Assembly: GCA_028283825.1 (NCBI GenBank)
Contig: JAPWJW010000002.1
Coordinates: 496,001-560,000, forward strand
DNA: 64,000 nt
Direction of reading: 5' to 3'
Source of the DNA: Azospirillaceae bacterium
GTDB lineage: Bacteria; Pseudomonadota; Alphaproteobacteria; Azospirillales; Azospirillaceae
Shown here in pieces: positions 18,827 to 26,811 of the stretch (positions are counted from its first letter, which is position 1; each line of letters opens with the position of its first letter). Both the position numbers and the translations under genes were made by a program. Under the pieces are notes generated by a model. It was not told where the DNA came from, did not search any database, and was given only the letters and a program-made list of their open reading frames with translations.

Positions 18827-19375
18827 ATGCCCACGATCCCCTACCAGGACGACCCCGGCCCCGACGCGGCGGAGGTGGTGGCCGCCATCCGCGCCCGGCG
18901 CGGCGGCCGCCTGCTGAACCTGGACCGCATGCTGCTGCATAATCCGCGCGTCGCCGCCGGCTGGGGCGCCCTGATGGGCCCCATCCGCAACAGCCCCAAC
19001 ATCAGCGCCCGCCACCGCGAACTGGCCATCTGCGCGGTGGCCCGCCTGAACGGCGCCGACTATGAGTTCCGCCACCACACCGGCCCATGGCTGCGCGACG
19101 GCGGCACCCAGGCGCAGCTGGACGCGCTGGACGATGTCGCCGCCGCCAGCCGCGATACCGACCTGTTCGACGCGGCGGACCGCGCGGTCCTGGCCTTCGC
19201 CCTGGACAGCACCCGGCATGTCCGCATCGCCGCGGACACGCTGGCGGCGGTGCGGACCCACTTCCCAGATCCGGCGGCGGTGTTCGACCTGACCATGATC
19301 GTTGCCTCCTACAACATGGTGGCGCGTGTCCTGGTGGGCCTGGATATCGGGTTCGAGGCGCCGGTCGTGACGTGA
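18827..19375 (+). CDS. Carboxymuconolactone decarboxylase (CMD/AhpD-like) family protein
   Basis: A 182-residue helical protein with the CMD signature: the conserved region SARHRELAICAVARLNGADYEFRHHTGPW carries the Glu, Cys and His positions of the family. The full CxxC of peroxidase-type AhpD is not seen, so a decarboxylase/hydrolase-like role or simple accessory function is more likely than peroxidase activity. Start ATG 18827 follows a GGAC/AAGGAC region. It lies in the catabolic run right after the acyl-CoA synthetase. Confidence 0.85.
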   Translation: MPTIPYQDDPGPDAAEVVAAIRARRGGRLLNLDRMLLHNPRVAAGWGALMGPIRNSPNISARHRELAICAVARLNGADYEFRHHTGPWLRDGGTQAQLDALDDVAAASRDTDLFDAADRAVLAFALDSTRHVRIAADTLAAVRTHFPDPAAVFDLTMIVASYNMVARVLVGLDIGFEAPVVT

Positions 19376-19471
19376 CGTCACCCCTTGCTCCTGGGGCCCG
19401 CTTGGTCTTTGCCCGCCCCTGGCCTATGATCCGGGCGAAGGGAAGCGTCCGGTGGGGATGCAAGGGGATGG

Positions 19472-20137
19472 ATGGCCAAGTCTGATGCGATCGCGGCGCT
19501 GATGGACAGCGCCACCACGGTGTTCGCCCGCAGCGGATATGAGGGGGCGTCGCTGCGGGACATCGCGGCGGACGCGAACCTGCCGCTCAGCACCATCAAC
19601 GCCTATTTCGGCGGCAAGGCCGACCTGTTCGTGGCCGTGATGCAGAGCATCTGGCGCGAGATCGAGGCGGAGCGGCGGGCCCTGCTGGCGGAACGGCAGG
19701 CGGCCAGGGGCGGTGCCGCGGCCGACCTGCGCGACATTGTCACCGCCCTGACCAAGCCGCTGGTCAACCGCGCCCGCAGCGCCGACCCCCTGATGCGCAG
19801 GGCGCCGCGCCTGCTGCGCCAATGGGTCAACGCCCCGGCGGAGGTGCGCGAGGCCATGCGGCGGCAAAGCTTCAGCAACCCTTCGTTGCGTATCTGGATC
19901 GATTCCGTGCGCGCGGCCAGCCCCGGCCTGACCCCGGCGCAGGCGGTATGGGGTTTTTCCTTCATCGTCGGCGCGCTCTATTCCTATGAGCTGATGGACA
20001 GCCGCTACGACGATATCGTTGACCTTGGTCATGACGATCCCGAAACGATCGCGCAATACCTGGTGAATTTCGCCGTTGCCGGCATGCGGGGCATCGGCGG
20101 CGGCGTGCCCGAGGCGTCGTTGGACAACCGTCCATAG
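19472..20137 (+). CDS. TetR family transcriptional regulator
   Basis: A 221-residue protein with an N-terminal TetR helix-turn-helix: ATTVFARSGYEGASLRDIAADANLPLSTINAYFGGKADLF, about residues 14-52. The C-terminal ligand domain has the helical pattern usual in this family. Start ATG 19472 follows AAGGGG. It sits inside the catabolic island with the same orientation as its neighbours and is the best candidate for binding the two palindromes at 17157-17199. The ligand is probably a pathway acid or CoA ester (inference). Confidence 0.9.
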   Translation: MAKSDAIAALMDSATTVFARSGYEGASLRDIAADANLPLSTINAYFGGKADLFVAVMQSIWREIEAERRALLAERQAARGGAAADLRDIVTALTKPLVNRARSADPLMRRAPRLLRQWVNAPAEVREAMRRQSFSNPSLRIWIDSVRAASPGLTPAQAVWGFSFIVGALYSYELMDSRYDDIVDLGHDDPETIAQYLVNFAVAGMRGIGGGVPEASLDNRP

Positions 20138-20214
20138 GCTGCTGTTGCCTGGATGAGCCACTTGCCTGTCCACTAGCCCTACCCCGAACGGGGAAGAAAA
20201 AAGGGAGGACGCTG

Positions 20215-21222
20215 GTGGCCGCATGGGAATTCACCAAAGGGCTGCATGATCTGGGCAACGGCTGCTGGGGCTATATCCTGCCCGACGGCAGCTGGGGCTG
20301 GAGCAATGCCGGCCTGATCGAGGACAGCGGCGAGACCCTGCTGGTCGACACGTTGTTCGACCTCAAGATCACGGCGGAGATGCTGGCGACCATGAAGGAC
20401 GCCGTGCCCGCCGCCGCGCGGATCGGCACCCTGGTCAACACCCATTCCAACGGGGACCACACCTTCGGCAACGAACTGGTGACCGGTGCCCGCATCCTGA
20501 CCACCCGGTCGGTGGACGCGGACCTGGAACACGTCATGCCCGACGCCATCGCCGACATGCTGGACAACTGGCGGGAGTGGGAGGGCGGCGACTTCATGCA
20601 CCAGGTGTTCGGTCATTTCGACTTTCGCGGCATCACCATCACCCACGCCACCGACACGTTCGACGGCGCCCTGGACCTGACGGTGGGCAACAAGGCGGTG
20701 CGGCTGGTCGATGTCGGCCCTGCCCACACCCGCAGCGACATCCTGGTCCATGTGCCGGGGGACAAGGTGGTCTACACCGGCGACATCCTGTTCGCCGGCG
20801 CCCATCCCGCCATCTGGTCGGGCCCCGTGGCCAACTGGGTCAAGGCCTGCGACCTGATCCTGGACTGGGACGTGGACGTGGTGGTGCCCGGCCACGGCCC
20901 CATCGTCGGCAAGCCGGCGGTGCGGGACTTCAAGGCCTACCTGCAATACATCTGGGATGAGACGGCCAAGCGCCACGCCGCCGGCATGGGCTTCCTGGAC
21001 TGCGCCTTCGACATCACGCTGGGTGAATTCGACGATTGGGGCGATGCCGAGCGCATGATCCCCAACGTCATGACCATCTACGGCGAACTGAGCGGCACCC
21101 GCCCCGTGCTGCCGCGCCAGGAGCTGTGGGCGCAGATGGGCCGCTACTACAAGCGGCGCCATACGCGCCGGGCGGAGGCCGCCGGCTGCCCCGGCTGCAC
21201 CAATCCCACCCACCATCACTGA
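20215..21222 (+). CDS. MBL-fold metallo-hydrolase
   Basis: A 335-residue metallo-beta-lactamase-fold protein. The metal motif is NTHSNGDHTFGN (HxNxDH variant of HxHxDH), with a later Asp (VVYTGDILF) and His (VVVPGHGPIVG) completing a dinuclear site. The C-terminus ends in a His triplet (CPGCTNPTHHH). The GTG start at 20215 is chosen from the upstream AAGGGAGGA. Such proteins hydrolyse lactones, thioesters or esters in catabolic clusters. It is followed after 24 bases by the FAH-family gene. Confidence 0.9.
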   Translation: MAAWEFTKGLHDLGNGCWGYILPDGSWGWSNAGLIEDSGETLLVDTLFDLKITAEMLATMKDAVPAAARIGTLVNTHSNGDHTFGNELVTGARILTTRSVDADLEHVMPDAIADMLDNWREWEGGDFMHQVFGHFDFRGITITHATDTFDGALDLTVGNKAVRLVDVGPAHTRSDILVHVPGDKVVYTGDILFAGAHPAIWSGPVANWVKACDLILDWDVDVVVPGHGPIVGKPAVRDFKAYLQYIWDETAKRHAAGMGFLDCAFDITLGEFDDWGDAERMIPNVMTIYGELSGTRPVLPRQELWAQMGRYYKRRHTRRAEAAGCPGCTNPTHHH

Positions 21223-21246
21223 CGCCTTTTCCCAAGGAAAACCGCG

Positions 21247-22188
21247 ATGAAGCTTATCTCGTTCGCCATTGACGGCGGCGTGCACATCGGCGCGCTGCTG
21301 CCGGGCGAAGCCAGCCTTAGCGACTTCACCGCCGGTGCCGCCGGCGCCCCTTGGTCCATCGACATGCTGGCCCTGATCGACGGGGGCGAGTGGGCGCTGG
21401 ACGCCGCCCGGGCCCTGGCGGCGCGCCCCGTCGTGGAACGGCCGCTGGATGCCGTGCGCCTGCTGGCGCCGGTGCCGGTGCCGCGCCAGATGTACGACTG
21501 CCTGACCTTCGAGAAGCACCTGATGCAGGCACGGGCCAACCGCCACCTGGTGGTGGGGGAAAGCGGGGCCGCCCCGCTGTCCGCCCTGTCGCCGGTGTTC
21601 AAGGAACGGCCGGTCTATTACAAGCCCAACCGTTTCAGCGTCGTTGGCACCGGCACGGACGTGATCTGCCCGCGCTATTGCGACTGGTTCGACTATGAAC
21701 TGGAGTTCGGCGTCTTCCTGGGCAGGTCCGGCAAGGACATCCCCAGGGACGAGGCCGGCGACCACATCTTCGGCTACACCATTTTCAACGATTTCAGCGC
21801 CCGCGATCAGCAGTACCGCGAGATGCCGGCCATGCTGGGGCCCAGCAAGGGCAAGGATTTCGACACCGGCAACGCCATGGGCCCCTGGCTGGTGACGGCG
21901 GATGAGATCCCCAATGCCCAGGCGCTGACCATGACCACCATCCTCAACGGCCAGGTCCGCGCCGTCGGCAGCAGCGCCGACATGATGCACACCTTCGAAG
22001 ACATCATCGCCTATGCCTCGGTGGATGAGACGCTGCACGCCGGTGAGTTCTTCGCTTCGGGCACCGTCGGTGGCGGCTGCGGGCTGGAACACGGGCAACG
22101 GCTGCGCCACGGCGACGTGATCGAGCTGGAGGTCAGCGGCCTGGGCCGGCTCAGCAATCGGGTGGTGATACCGGCCGAAGCCGGCTGA
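21247..22188 (+). CDS. Fumarylacetoacetate hydrolase family protein
   Basis: A 313-residue protein with the FAH fold signatures: VFKERPVYYKPNRFSVVGTG, DYELEFGVFLG (metal-binding Glu pair), GYTIFNDFSARDQQ, GKDFDTGNAMGPWLVT and SGTVGGGCGLEHGQRL. The family cleaves or hydrates beta-keto acids and acylpyruvates in aromatic and related catabolic routes; the particular substrate cannot be read here. ATG 21247 follows AAGGA. It is 24 bases from the MBL gene and 59 bases upstream of the TonB receptor, in the same orientation. Confidence 0.92.
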   Translation: MKLISFAIDGGVHIGALLPGEASLSDFTAGAAGAPWSIDMLALIDGGEWALDAARALAARPVVERPLDAVRLLAPVPVPRQMYDCLTFEKHLMQARANRHLVVGESGAAPLSALSPVFKERPVYYKPNRFSVVGTGTDVICPRYCDWFDYELEFGVFLGRSGKDIPRDEAGDHIFGYTIFNDFSARDQQYREMPAMLGPSKGKDFDTGNAMGPWLVTADEIPNAQALTMTTILNGQVRAVGSSADMMHTFEDIIAYASVDETLHAGEFFASGTVGGGCGLEHGQRLRHGDVIELEVSGLGRLSNRVVIPAEAG

Positions 22189-22247
22189 CCCCAAACAAAT
22201 AAGCGGCAGGCGCCCGGAGAGGCGCCGCCGACCACAGGGAGAACACC

Positions 22248-24407
22248 ATGAACGTCCGCACATGCCTTTTCATGGCCGGCACCTCGGCGCTGGTCCTGGC
22301 TTCCCCCGCCCTGGCCCAAACGGCCGCCCCGGCGGCCGTGCCCGCACGGCCGGCCGACATCGGCATCGAGGAGATCGTCGTCACCGCGCAGAAGTTCAGC
22401 CAGAACCTGCAGGAGGTGCCGATCTCCGTCACCGCCCTCAACGCCGACGCGCTGGCGAAATCGGGCGTCGTCTCGCTGGACAGTGTGCAGCAATACGCGC
22501 CGGGCCTGTCCATGGCCACGGTGGGCAGCGGTTTCGTCAGCTACACCTACATGCGCGGCAGCGGCACCAACCAGCTGGACGCCGGCTCCGACCCCAGCGT
22601 CGCCTTCTTCGTGGATGAGGTCTATGTCACCGGCACGGCGGGCGCCCAGTTCGCCCTGTACGACATCGACCAGGTGGAGGTGCTGAAGGGCCCGCAGGGC
22701 ACCCTGTTCGGCCGCAACGCCGCCGCCGGCGCCATCAGCATCACCACCAAGCGCCCCACCGCGGATTTCAGCGCCGACGCCTCCGTCAATGTCGGCAACT
22801 ATGACCTGCGCAGCGTCAACGGCGCCGTCTCCGGCCCGCTGACCAGCGATGGCGAGTTGCGCTTCCGCCTGGCGGGTACCATGCAGAACCGGGGCGCCTA
22901 TACCGAGAACCTGGCGGGGGGCGCCGATCCCGGCACGATCAAGAGCGGCGGCGTGCGCGGACAGCTGGAATACGTCCACGGCGACATGTCGCTGCTGCTG
23001 ACGGCCGACGGCTATTCGGCCCGCAACGGCATGACCAACCAGTTCCTGTCGTCCGCCAACAAGGCCACCTTCCTGACGCCGGCCGCCATCGCGGCGCTGC
23101 CGTCGGGGGAAAGCTTCTACGCGCACTATTACAATGTCGACGGGTTCGAAAACCAGGACGTGGGCGACGTCACCGCCCGGCTGGAATGGGATTTGTCGTT
23201 CGCCAAGCTGACGGCCATCTCCGCCTACCGGTCCAACAAGTTCAGCCGCAAGCAGGACCAGGACGGCACCATCGCCGACTCCTATGAGCTGGATTCCGCC
23301 GAACAGGACAAGTCGTTCAGCCAGGAACTGCGCCTGTCCAAGCAGACCGCCAACGTCAACTGGGTGGCCGGCCTGTTCTATTACAACGACGACACCACGC
23401 GGCAGGACACCGTCATCACCGGCCCGGACTATCCGCCCGTGGCGCTGCGCGACCTGACCAGCATCGACCACAGCCAGTTGCACACCGACAGCATCGCCGG
23501 TTTCGGCCAGGCCACCTATTTCTTCACCCCGGATTGGAGCCTGACGGCCGGCGGCCGCTGGACGCACGATGAAAAGGAAGACAACCGCTGGGTCAGCCGC
23601 TTCGGCGCGCCCACCTACTATGTCGATCCCAATGCCAGCTGGAGTTCCTTTGATCCGGCGGTGACGCTCAGCTTCCAGCCGTCACCCGACATGATGGCCT
23701 ACGCGTCCTGGCGGCAGGGGTTCAAGAGCGGCGGCTTCCAGACGCTGCTGCCGGCCACGGCGGCGGTGGCCGCGACACCCTTCAAGCCGGAAAAGGTGAA
23801 TTCCTACGAGGTCGGTTTCAAAAGCGAATGGCTGGACCACCATTTGCGCACCAACGTCGCCGTGTTCTACGCCGACATCACCGACCAGCAGATCCTGCGC
23901 GTGCTGGGCAATTCCACCAACGTCATCGACAATGCCGGCAGCACCCACACGGCCGGCGTCGACGGCCAGATCGACCTGGTGCTGGGGGCCGTCCGCCTGA
24001 ACGCGGCCATGACCTACCAGCAGGCCCGCTTCGGCCAATACATGACGGGCACCACCAGCTACGCCGGCAAGACCCAGCTGCGGTCGCCGGATTTCTCAGG
24101 CTCCTTCGGGGCGGAATACACCCTTCCCGTCTGGACCCGCGACCTGACCCTGCGCGGTGAATACGTCTATCAGACGGAAAGCTTCTTCGACGCCGCCAAC
24201 ACCAGGGTCACCGGCCTTTACCAGCCGGCCTACGGCCTGGTGAATGCCCGCGCCGCCCTGCACCTGGGCGATTGGGAAATCGCCGCCTGGGCCAAGAACA
24301 TCACGGATGAGCACTACTACCGCAATATCGCGGTCTCCGGTGCGACCGGCCTTGCCGTGCCCGGCGATCCGGCGACCTACGGGGTGTCGCTGCGCTGGTC
24401 GATGTAA
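22248..24407 (+). CDS. TonB-dependent receptor of the catabolic island
   Basis: A 719-residue receptor with a signal peptide (TCLFMAGTSALVLASPALAQ), a clear TonB box (EEIVVTAQK), plug motifs VPISVTALNADALAKSG and VEVLKGPQGTLFGRNAAAGAISITTKRP, and a barrel ending in GVSLRWSM. This sequence style is that of receptors for carbohydrates, aromatic compounds or terpenoids in alphaproteobacteria, not the siderophore-receptor (TIGR01783) style of those at 26812 and 36406. Start ATG 22248 follows GGGAGAAC. Its place at the end of the catabolic run suggests it imports the pathway substrate. Confidence 0.93.
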   Translation: MNVRTCLFMAGTSALVLASPALAQTAAPAAVPARPADIGIEEIVVTAQKFSQNLQEVPISVTALNADALAKSGVVSLDSVQQYAPGLSMATVGSGFVSYTYMRGSGTNQLDAGSDPSVAFFVDEVYVTGTAGAQFALYDIDQVEVLKGPQGTLFGRNAAAGAISITTKRPTADFSADASVNVGNYDLRSVNGAVSGPLTSDGELRFRLAGTMQNRGAYTENLAGGADPGTIKSGGVRGQLEYVHGDMSLLLTADGYSARNGMTNQFLSSANKATFLTPAAIAALPSGESFYAHYYNVDGFENQDVGDVTARLEWDLSFAKLTAISAYRSNKFSRKQDQDGTIADSYELDSAEQDKSFSQELRLSKQTANVNWVAGLFYYNDDTTRQDTVITGPDYPPVALRDLTSIDHSQLHTDSIAGFGQATYFFTPDWSLTAGGRWTHDEKEDNRWVSRFGAPTYYVDPNASWSSFDPAVTLSFQPSPDMMAYASWRQGFKSGGFQTLLPATAAVAATPFKPEKVNSYEVGFKSEWLDHHLRTNVAVFYADITDQQILRVLGNSTNVIDNAGSTHTAGVDGQIDLVLGAVRLNAAMTYQQARFGQYMTGTTSYAGKTQLRSPDFSGSFGAEYTLPVWTRDLTLRGEYVYQTESFFDAANTRVTGLYQPAYGLVNARAALHLGDWEIAAWAKNITDEHYYRNIAVSGATGLAVPGDPATYGVSLRWSM

Positions 24408-24480
24408 TTTCTATGGGGCGTGCACGGGGGCGCCAAGAATCCCGATAGGCATTCCCTGAAAAAAAGGATGGGGGGACAAC

Positions 24481-24507
24481 GCGGGGGCGGCCATGTGCCG
24501 CCCCCGC
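24481..24507. terminator. GC-rich hairpin after the TonB receptor
   Basis: GCGGGGGCGGC (24481-24491) and GCCGCCCCCGC (24497-24507) form a perfect 11-bp stem with a five-base loop, 73 bases after the receptor stop. There is no T-run, but the location at the end of the catabolic run fits a terminator. Confidence 0.5.
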
Positions 24508-24617
24508 AGTGATTCCTGGGAACACCGAAAATGGATTGTTGAATTTATCTGAATTGACGATCCGCGGTGTGAATTTCTAGGGTTGCCCCGTACCACCCGT
24601 TACGGAGAACCCATTCC

Positions 24618-24786
24618 ATGTCGTTCCGTCCCCTGCATGACCGCGTCCTCGTCCGGCGCCTGGACCAGGAAGAAAAGACCAAGGGCGGGATCATCATCCC
24701 CGACACCGTCAAGGAAAAGCCCCAGGAGGGCGAGGTGGTGGCCGTGGGCCCCGGCGTGCGGGATGAGCACGGCCGCTTGCAGCCGC
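24618..24786 (+). pseudogene. groES: groES 5' fragment (co-chaperonin, truncated)
   Basis: Starting at ATG 24618 (ACGGAG upstream), about 56 codons match the GroES N-terminus: [49 protein letters not shown]. GroES is normally about 95 residues, and the later segment (AGDRVLF and the C-terminal strand) is missing. After about nt 24786 the frame continues to 24860 with unrelated low-complexity sequence, and the next recognisable coding is a monooxygenase fragment in a different frame. No groEL follows. The fragment keeps a ribosome site but cannot make a full co-chaperonin. Confidence 0.85.
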
Positions 24787-25233
24787 GACCGCGCCGCCAC
24801 CCTGCGCGGCCTGTCCCAATACGCCAGCCTGGGCGTGGACCTTTCCATCCTGCCGTTTGATGAGCCCATCCAACTGCCCGATGAGATCGCGGAGACCAAC
24901 AGCCACAAAAGCCGCCAGTGCCTGATGGTGGATTGGATCCGGCGGGAACGCCCCACGGTGCGTGACCTGTACACCCGGTTCACCGCCGGCGGGCACCGCG
25001 TGCTGGTCGGCACGCCCGAGAGCATCGCCGACGATTTTGAGGAATGGGTGACCACGGGGGCCGCCGACGGCTTCACCATCATGTTCCCCTCCGCCCCCGC
25101 TGGGATCGAGGATTTCGTGACCCTGGTGGTGCCGGAACTGCAACGGCGCGGCCTGTTCCGCCGGGACTATCCCGGCCGCACCTTGCGCGATACGCTGGGC
25201 CTGCCGGTGCCGCGCAACCGCTTTTTCTCGTGA
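24787..25233 (+). pseudogene. FMN-dependent monooxygenase (NtaA/SnaA/DszA, luciferase-like) 3' fragment
   Basis: About 148 codons match the C-terminal part of nitrilotriacetate/dibenzothiophene-type flavin monooxygenases: [97 protein letters not shown]. The N-terminal two thirds (flavin-binding barrel start) are absent. Coding begins directly at the groES break and in a different frame from it. This looks like the remnant of a deletion or recombination that joined the two genes. The TGA at 25231 overlaps the GTG upstream of the phosphatase. Confidence 0.8.
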
Positions 25234-25244
25234 CGGAGGATTGG

Positions 25245-26000
25245 ATGCTGTCGGGTGTGCCCAATTTCCGCGACGCTGGCGGTTACGCCACCGGCCACGG
25301 CGTGCCGCTGCGGCGGGGCGTGCTGTACCGGTCCGGCCGGCCGGCGCAGGCCACGGCGGCGGATGTCGCCACCTTGCGGGAACTGGGTGTGTCCACCATC
25401 GTCGACCTGCGGTGGCCGGATGAGAGGCGACGCCATCCCACCGGGCCCTGGGCCGAAGCGCTGGAGGCCATCACCAGCGATGCCGGCGGCGACATCGACC
25501 CCTGGCCGGGTTTCCTGCGCGACAGCGACCTGAGTGCGGCGACGCTGGAGGATTACATCCGCCGCTTTTACGCCGGTGCCGCCTTTGAAGTGCGCCATGT
25601 CGACCTGTTTTCCCGCTACTTCCAGGCACTGGGCGCCGGCGATGGTGCCCTGCTGGTGCACTGCACCGGCGGCAAGGACCGGACGGGCCTGCTGATCGCC
25701 CTGACCCATCATCTGCTGGGTGTCCATCGTGACGACATCCTGGCCGACTATCTGGCGACCAACCGGCACTGGCCCTTCGACGTCCATAGCGCGGAGGTCA
25801 CGGCATCCCTGGCCGCCGCCCACGGCAGCGTCGTCCCGACGGAGGCGGCGGTGCGCGTGGTGATGGAGGTGCGGCCCGATTTCCTGGATGCCGCTTTTCA
25901 GGCGATCACACGGCGCCACGGGTCGGTGGATGGCTACCTGGACCAGGGGCTGGGGGTGTCGGCGGACCTGCGCGACCGGATATTGGCCCGCCTGGTATAG
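25245..26000 (+). CDS. Tyrosine-protein phosphatase (PF13350-like)
   Basis: A 251-residue protein with the phosphatase loop VHCTGGKDRTG (Cys nucleophile and Arg of CxxGKDR) and the upstream GVPNFRDAGGYAT and RRGVLYRSGRP motifs typical of this dual-specificity-like family. ATG 25245 has ACGGAGGA four bases upstream; a GTG at 25230 overlaps the previous stop. It may once have been co-transcribed with the monooxygenase. It could act on phosphotyrosine proteins or phosphoinositide-like substrates; the target cannot be told from sequence. Confidence 0.88.
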   Translation: MLSGVPNFRDAGGYATGHGVPLRRGVLYRSGRPAQATAADVATLRELGVSTIVDLRWPDERRRHPTGPWAEALEAITSDAGGDIDPWPGFLRDSDLSAATLEDYIRRFYAGAAFEVRHVDLFSRYFQALGAGDGALLVHCTGGKDRTGLLIALTHHLLGVHRDDILADYLATNRHWPFDVHSAEVTASLAAAHGSVVPTEAAVRVVMEVRPDFLDAAFQAITRRHGSVDGYLDQGLGVSADLRDRILARLV

Positions 26001-26062
26001 GCATCCGGATACCGCAAGCCGGCGCTGGCCAAATTGGTGGTCCGTTCGAACGGGAGGACCAG

Positions 26063-26090
26063 TGCCGACGCGGGGCTTCCCGCGTCGGCA
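26063..26090. terminator. Bidirectional hairpin terminator
   Basis: TGCCGACGCGGG (26063-26074) and CCCGCGTCGGCA (26079-26090) form a perfect 12-bp stem with a four-base loop, between the phosphatase stop (+) and the stop of the convergent secreted-protein gene (-). Confidence 0.6.
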
Positions 26091-26097
26091 GGCCAAT

Positions 26098-26799
26098 TCA
26101 GCGTTCTCCGCGCGCCCAGGTGACGGCGGCGTCGAACAGGCGCAGCCCTTCGGGCGTCAGGTTGCCGAAGGTGTCGTTGTCCAGGAAGATCATCACCCGG
26201 CGGGCCGGGGCGATGCTCTCGTAATCCATGGTCGCACCCTTCTCATACCCGAAGATGGCCACCTTCTCGGGCTCGCCGGCCAAGGTGGCGATGATGGTCG
26301 CCCCCAGGCCCGGCTTGCCCCAGTTCATGGGCGCGTTCTTGGCGTAGACGTTCACGATGCCGGCCGGCAGGCCGGCTTCCAGCGGGTGCGGGGCGTTGAC
26401 CAGCCAGAGCGCGTGCTGCTTGTCGGTCTTGCCGAAATCGGTCTCGGGCCGCTTGCCGCTCATGCCCATGTCGTCCAGCAGGTCGCTTTCCCAGGTGACC
26501 AGCGGGACGGTCACGTTGCGGTAGGCGCCCAGCAGATCGCGTGAGCGCACGCTGGACGACAGCACCACCAGGTCCATGCCGTCGGCAGCACTGGCCGGCG
26601 CGTATTGGTCGTACAGCGTCACGGTGAACCCTAAGGACTCCAGGTGCTTTTGCACGGCCTGGTCGGTCTCGATGCTCTTGCCGTCCTTGCGGACGACCAG
26701 CAGCACCTTGCCGGTGGCGGCGAAAGCGCCGCCCAGGCCCAGCGCGCAGAACAGCAGGGCCAGGGCCGCGACGGTGATGATGCGGAAACGATGAAACAT
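26098..26799 (-). CDS. Secreted protein of unknown function, ThuA/GATase1-like fold suspected
   Basis: A 233-residue protein with a clear signal peptide (IITVAALALLFCALGLGGAFA). The mature part alternates strands and helices (KVLLVVRKD, GFTVTLYDQ, MDLVVLSSS, VPLVTWESDLLDDMGM, KVAIFGYEKG, RRVMIFLDNDTFGNLT), as in flavodoxin/GATase1-like folds, and ends with an amphipathic helix (RLFDAAVTWARG) reminiscent of ThuA-like proteins. I do not recognise a catalytic triad. It starts 12 bases after the TonB receptor stop, so it is co-transcribed with that receptor and is probably a periplasmic partner. Confidence 0.8.
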   Translation of the reverse strand: MFHRFRIITVAALALLFCALGLGGAFAATGKVLLVVRKDGKSIETDQAVQKHLESLGFTVTLYDQYAPASAADGMDLVVLSSSVRSRDLLGAYRNVTVPLVTWESDLLDDMGMSGKRPETDFGKTDKQHALWLVNAPHPLEAGLPAGIVNVYAKNAPMNWGKPGLGATIIATLAGEPEKVAIFGYEKGATMDYESIAPARRVMIFLDNDTFGNLTPEGLRLFDAAVTWARGER

Positions 26800-26811
26800 G
26801 GGGTCTTGTCC

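Noticed and set aside
24618-24860. A complete groES gene
   Set aside because: Only the first 56 or so codons match GroES; the rest of the frame is unrelated, and no groEL follows.
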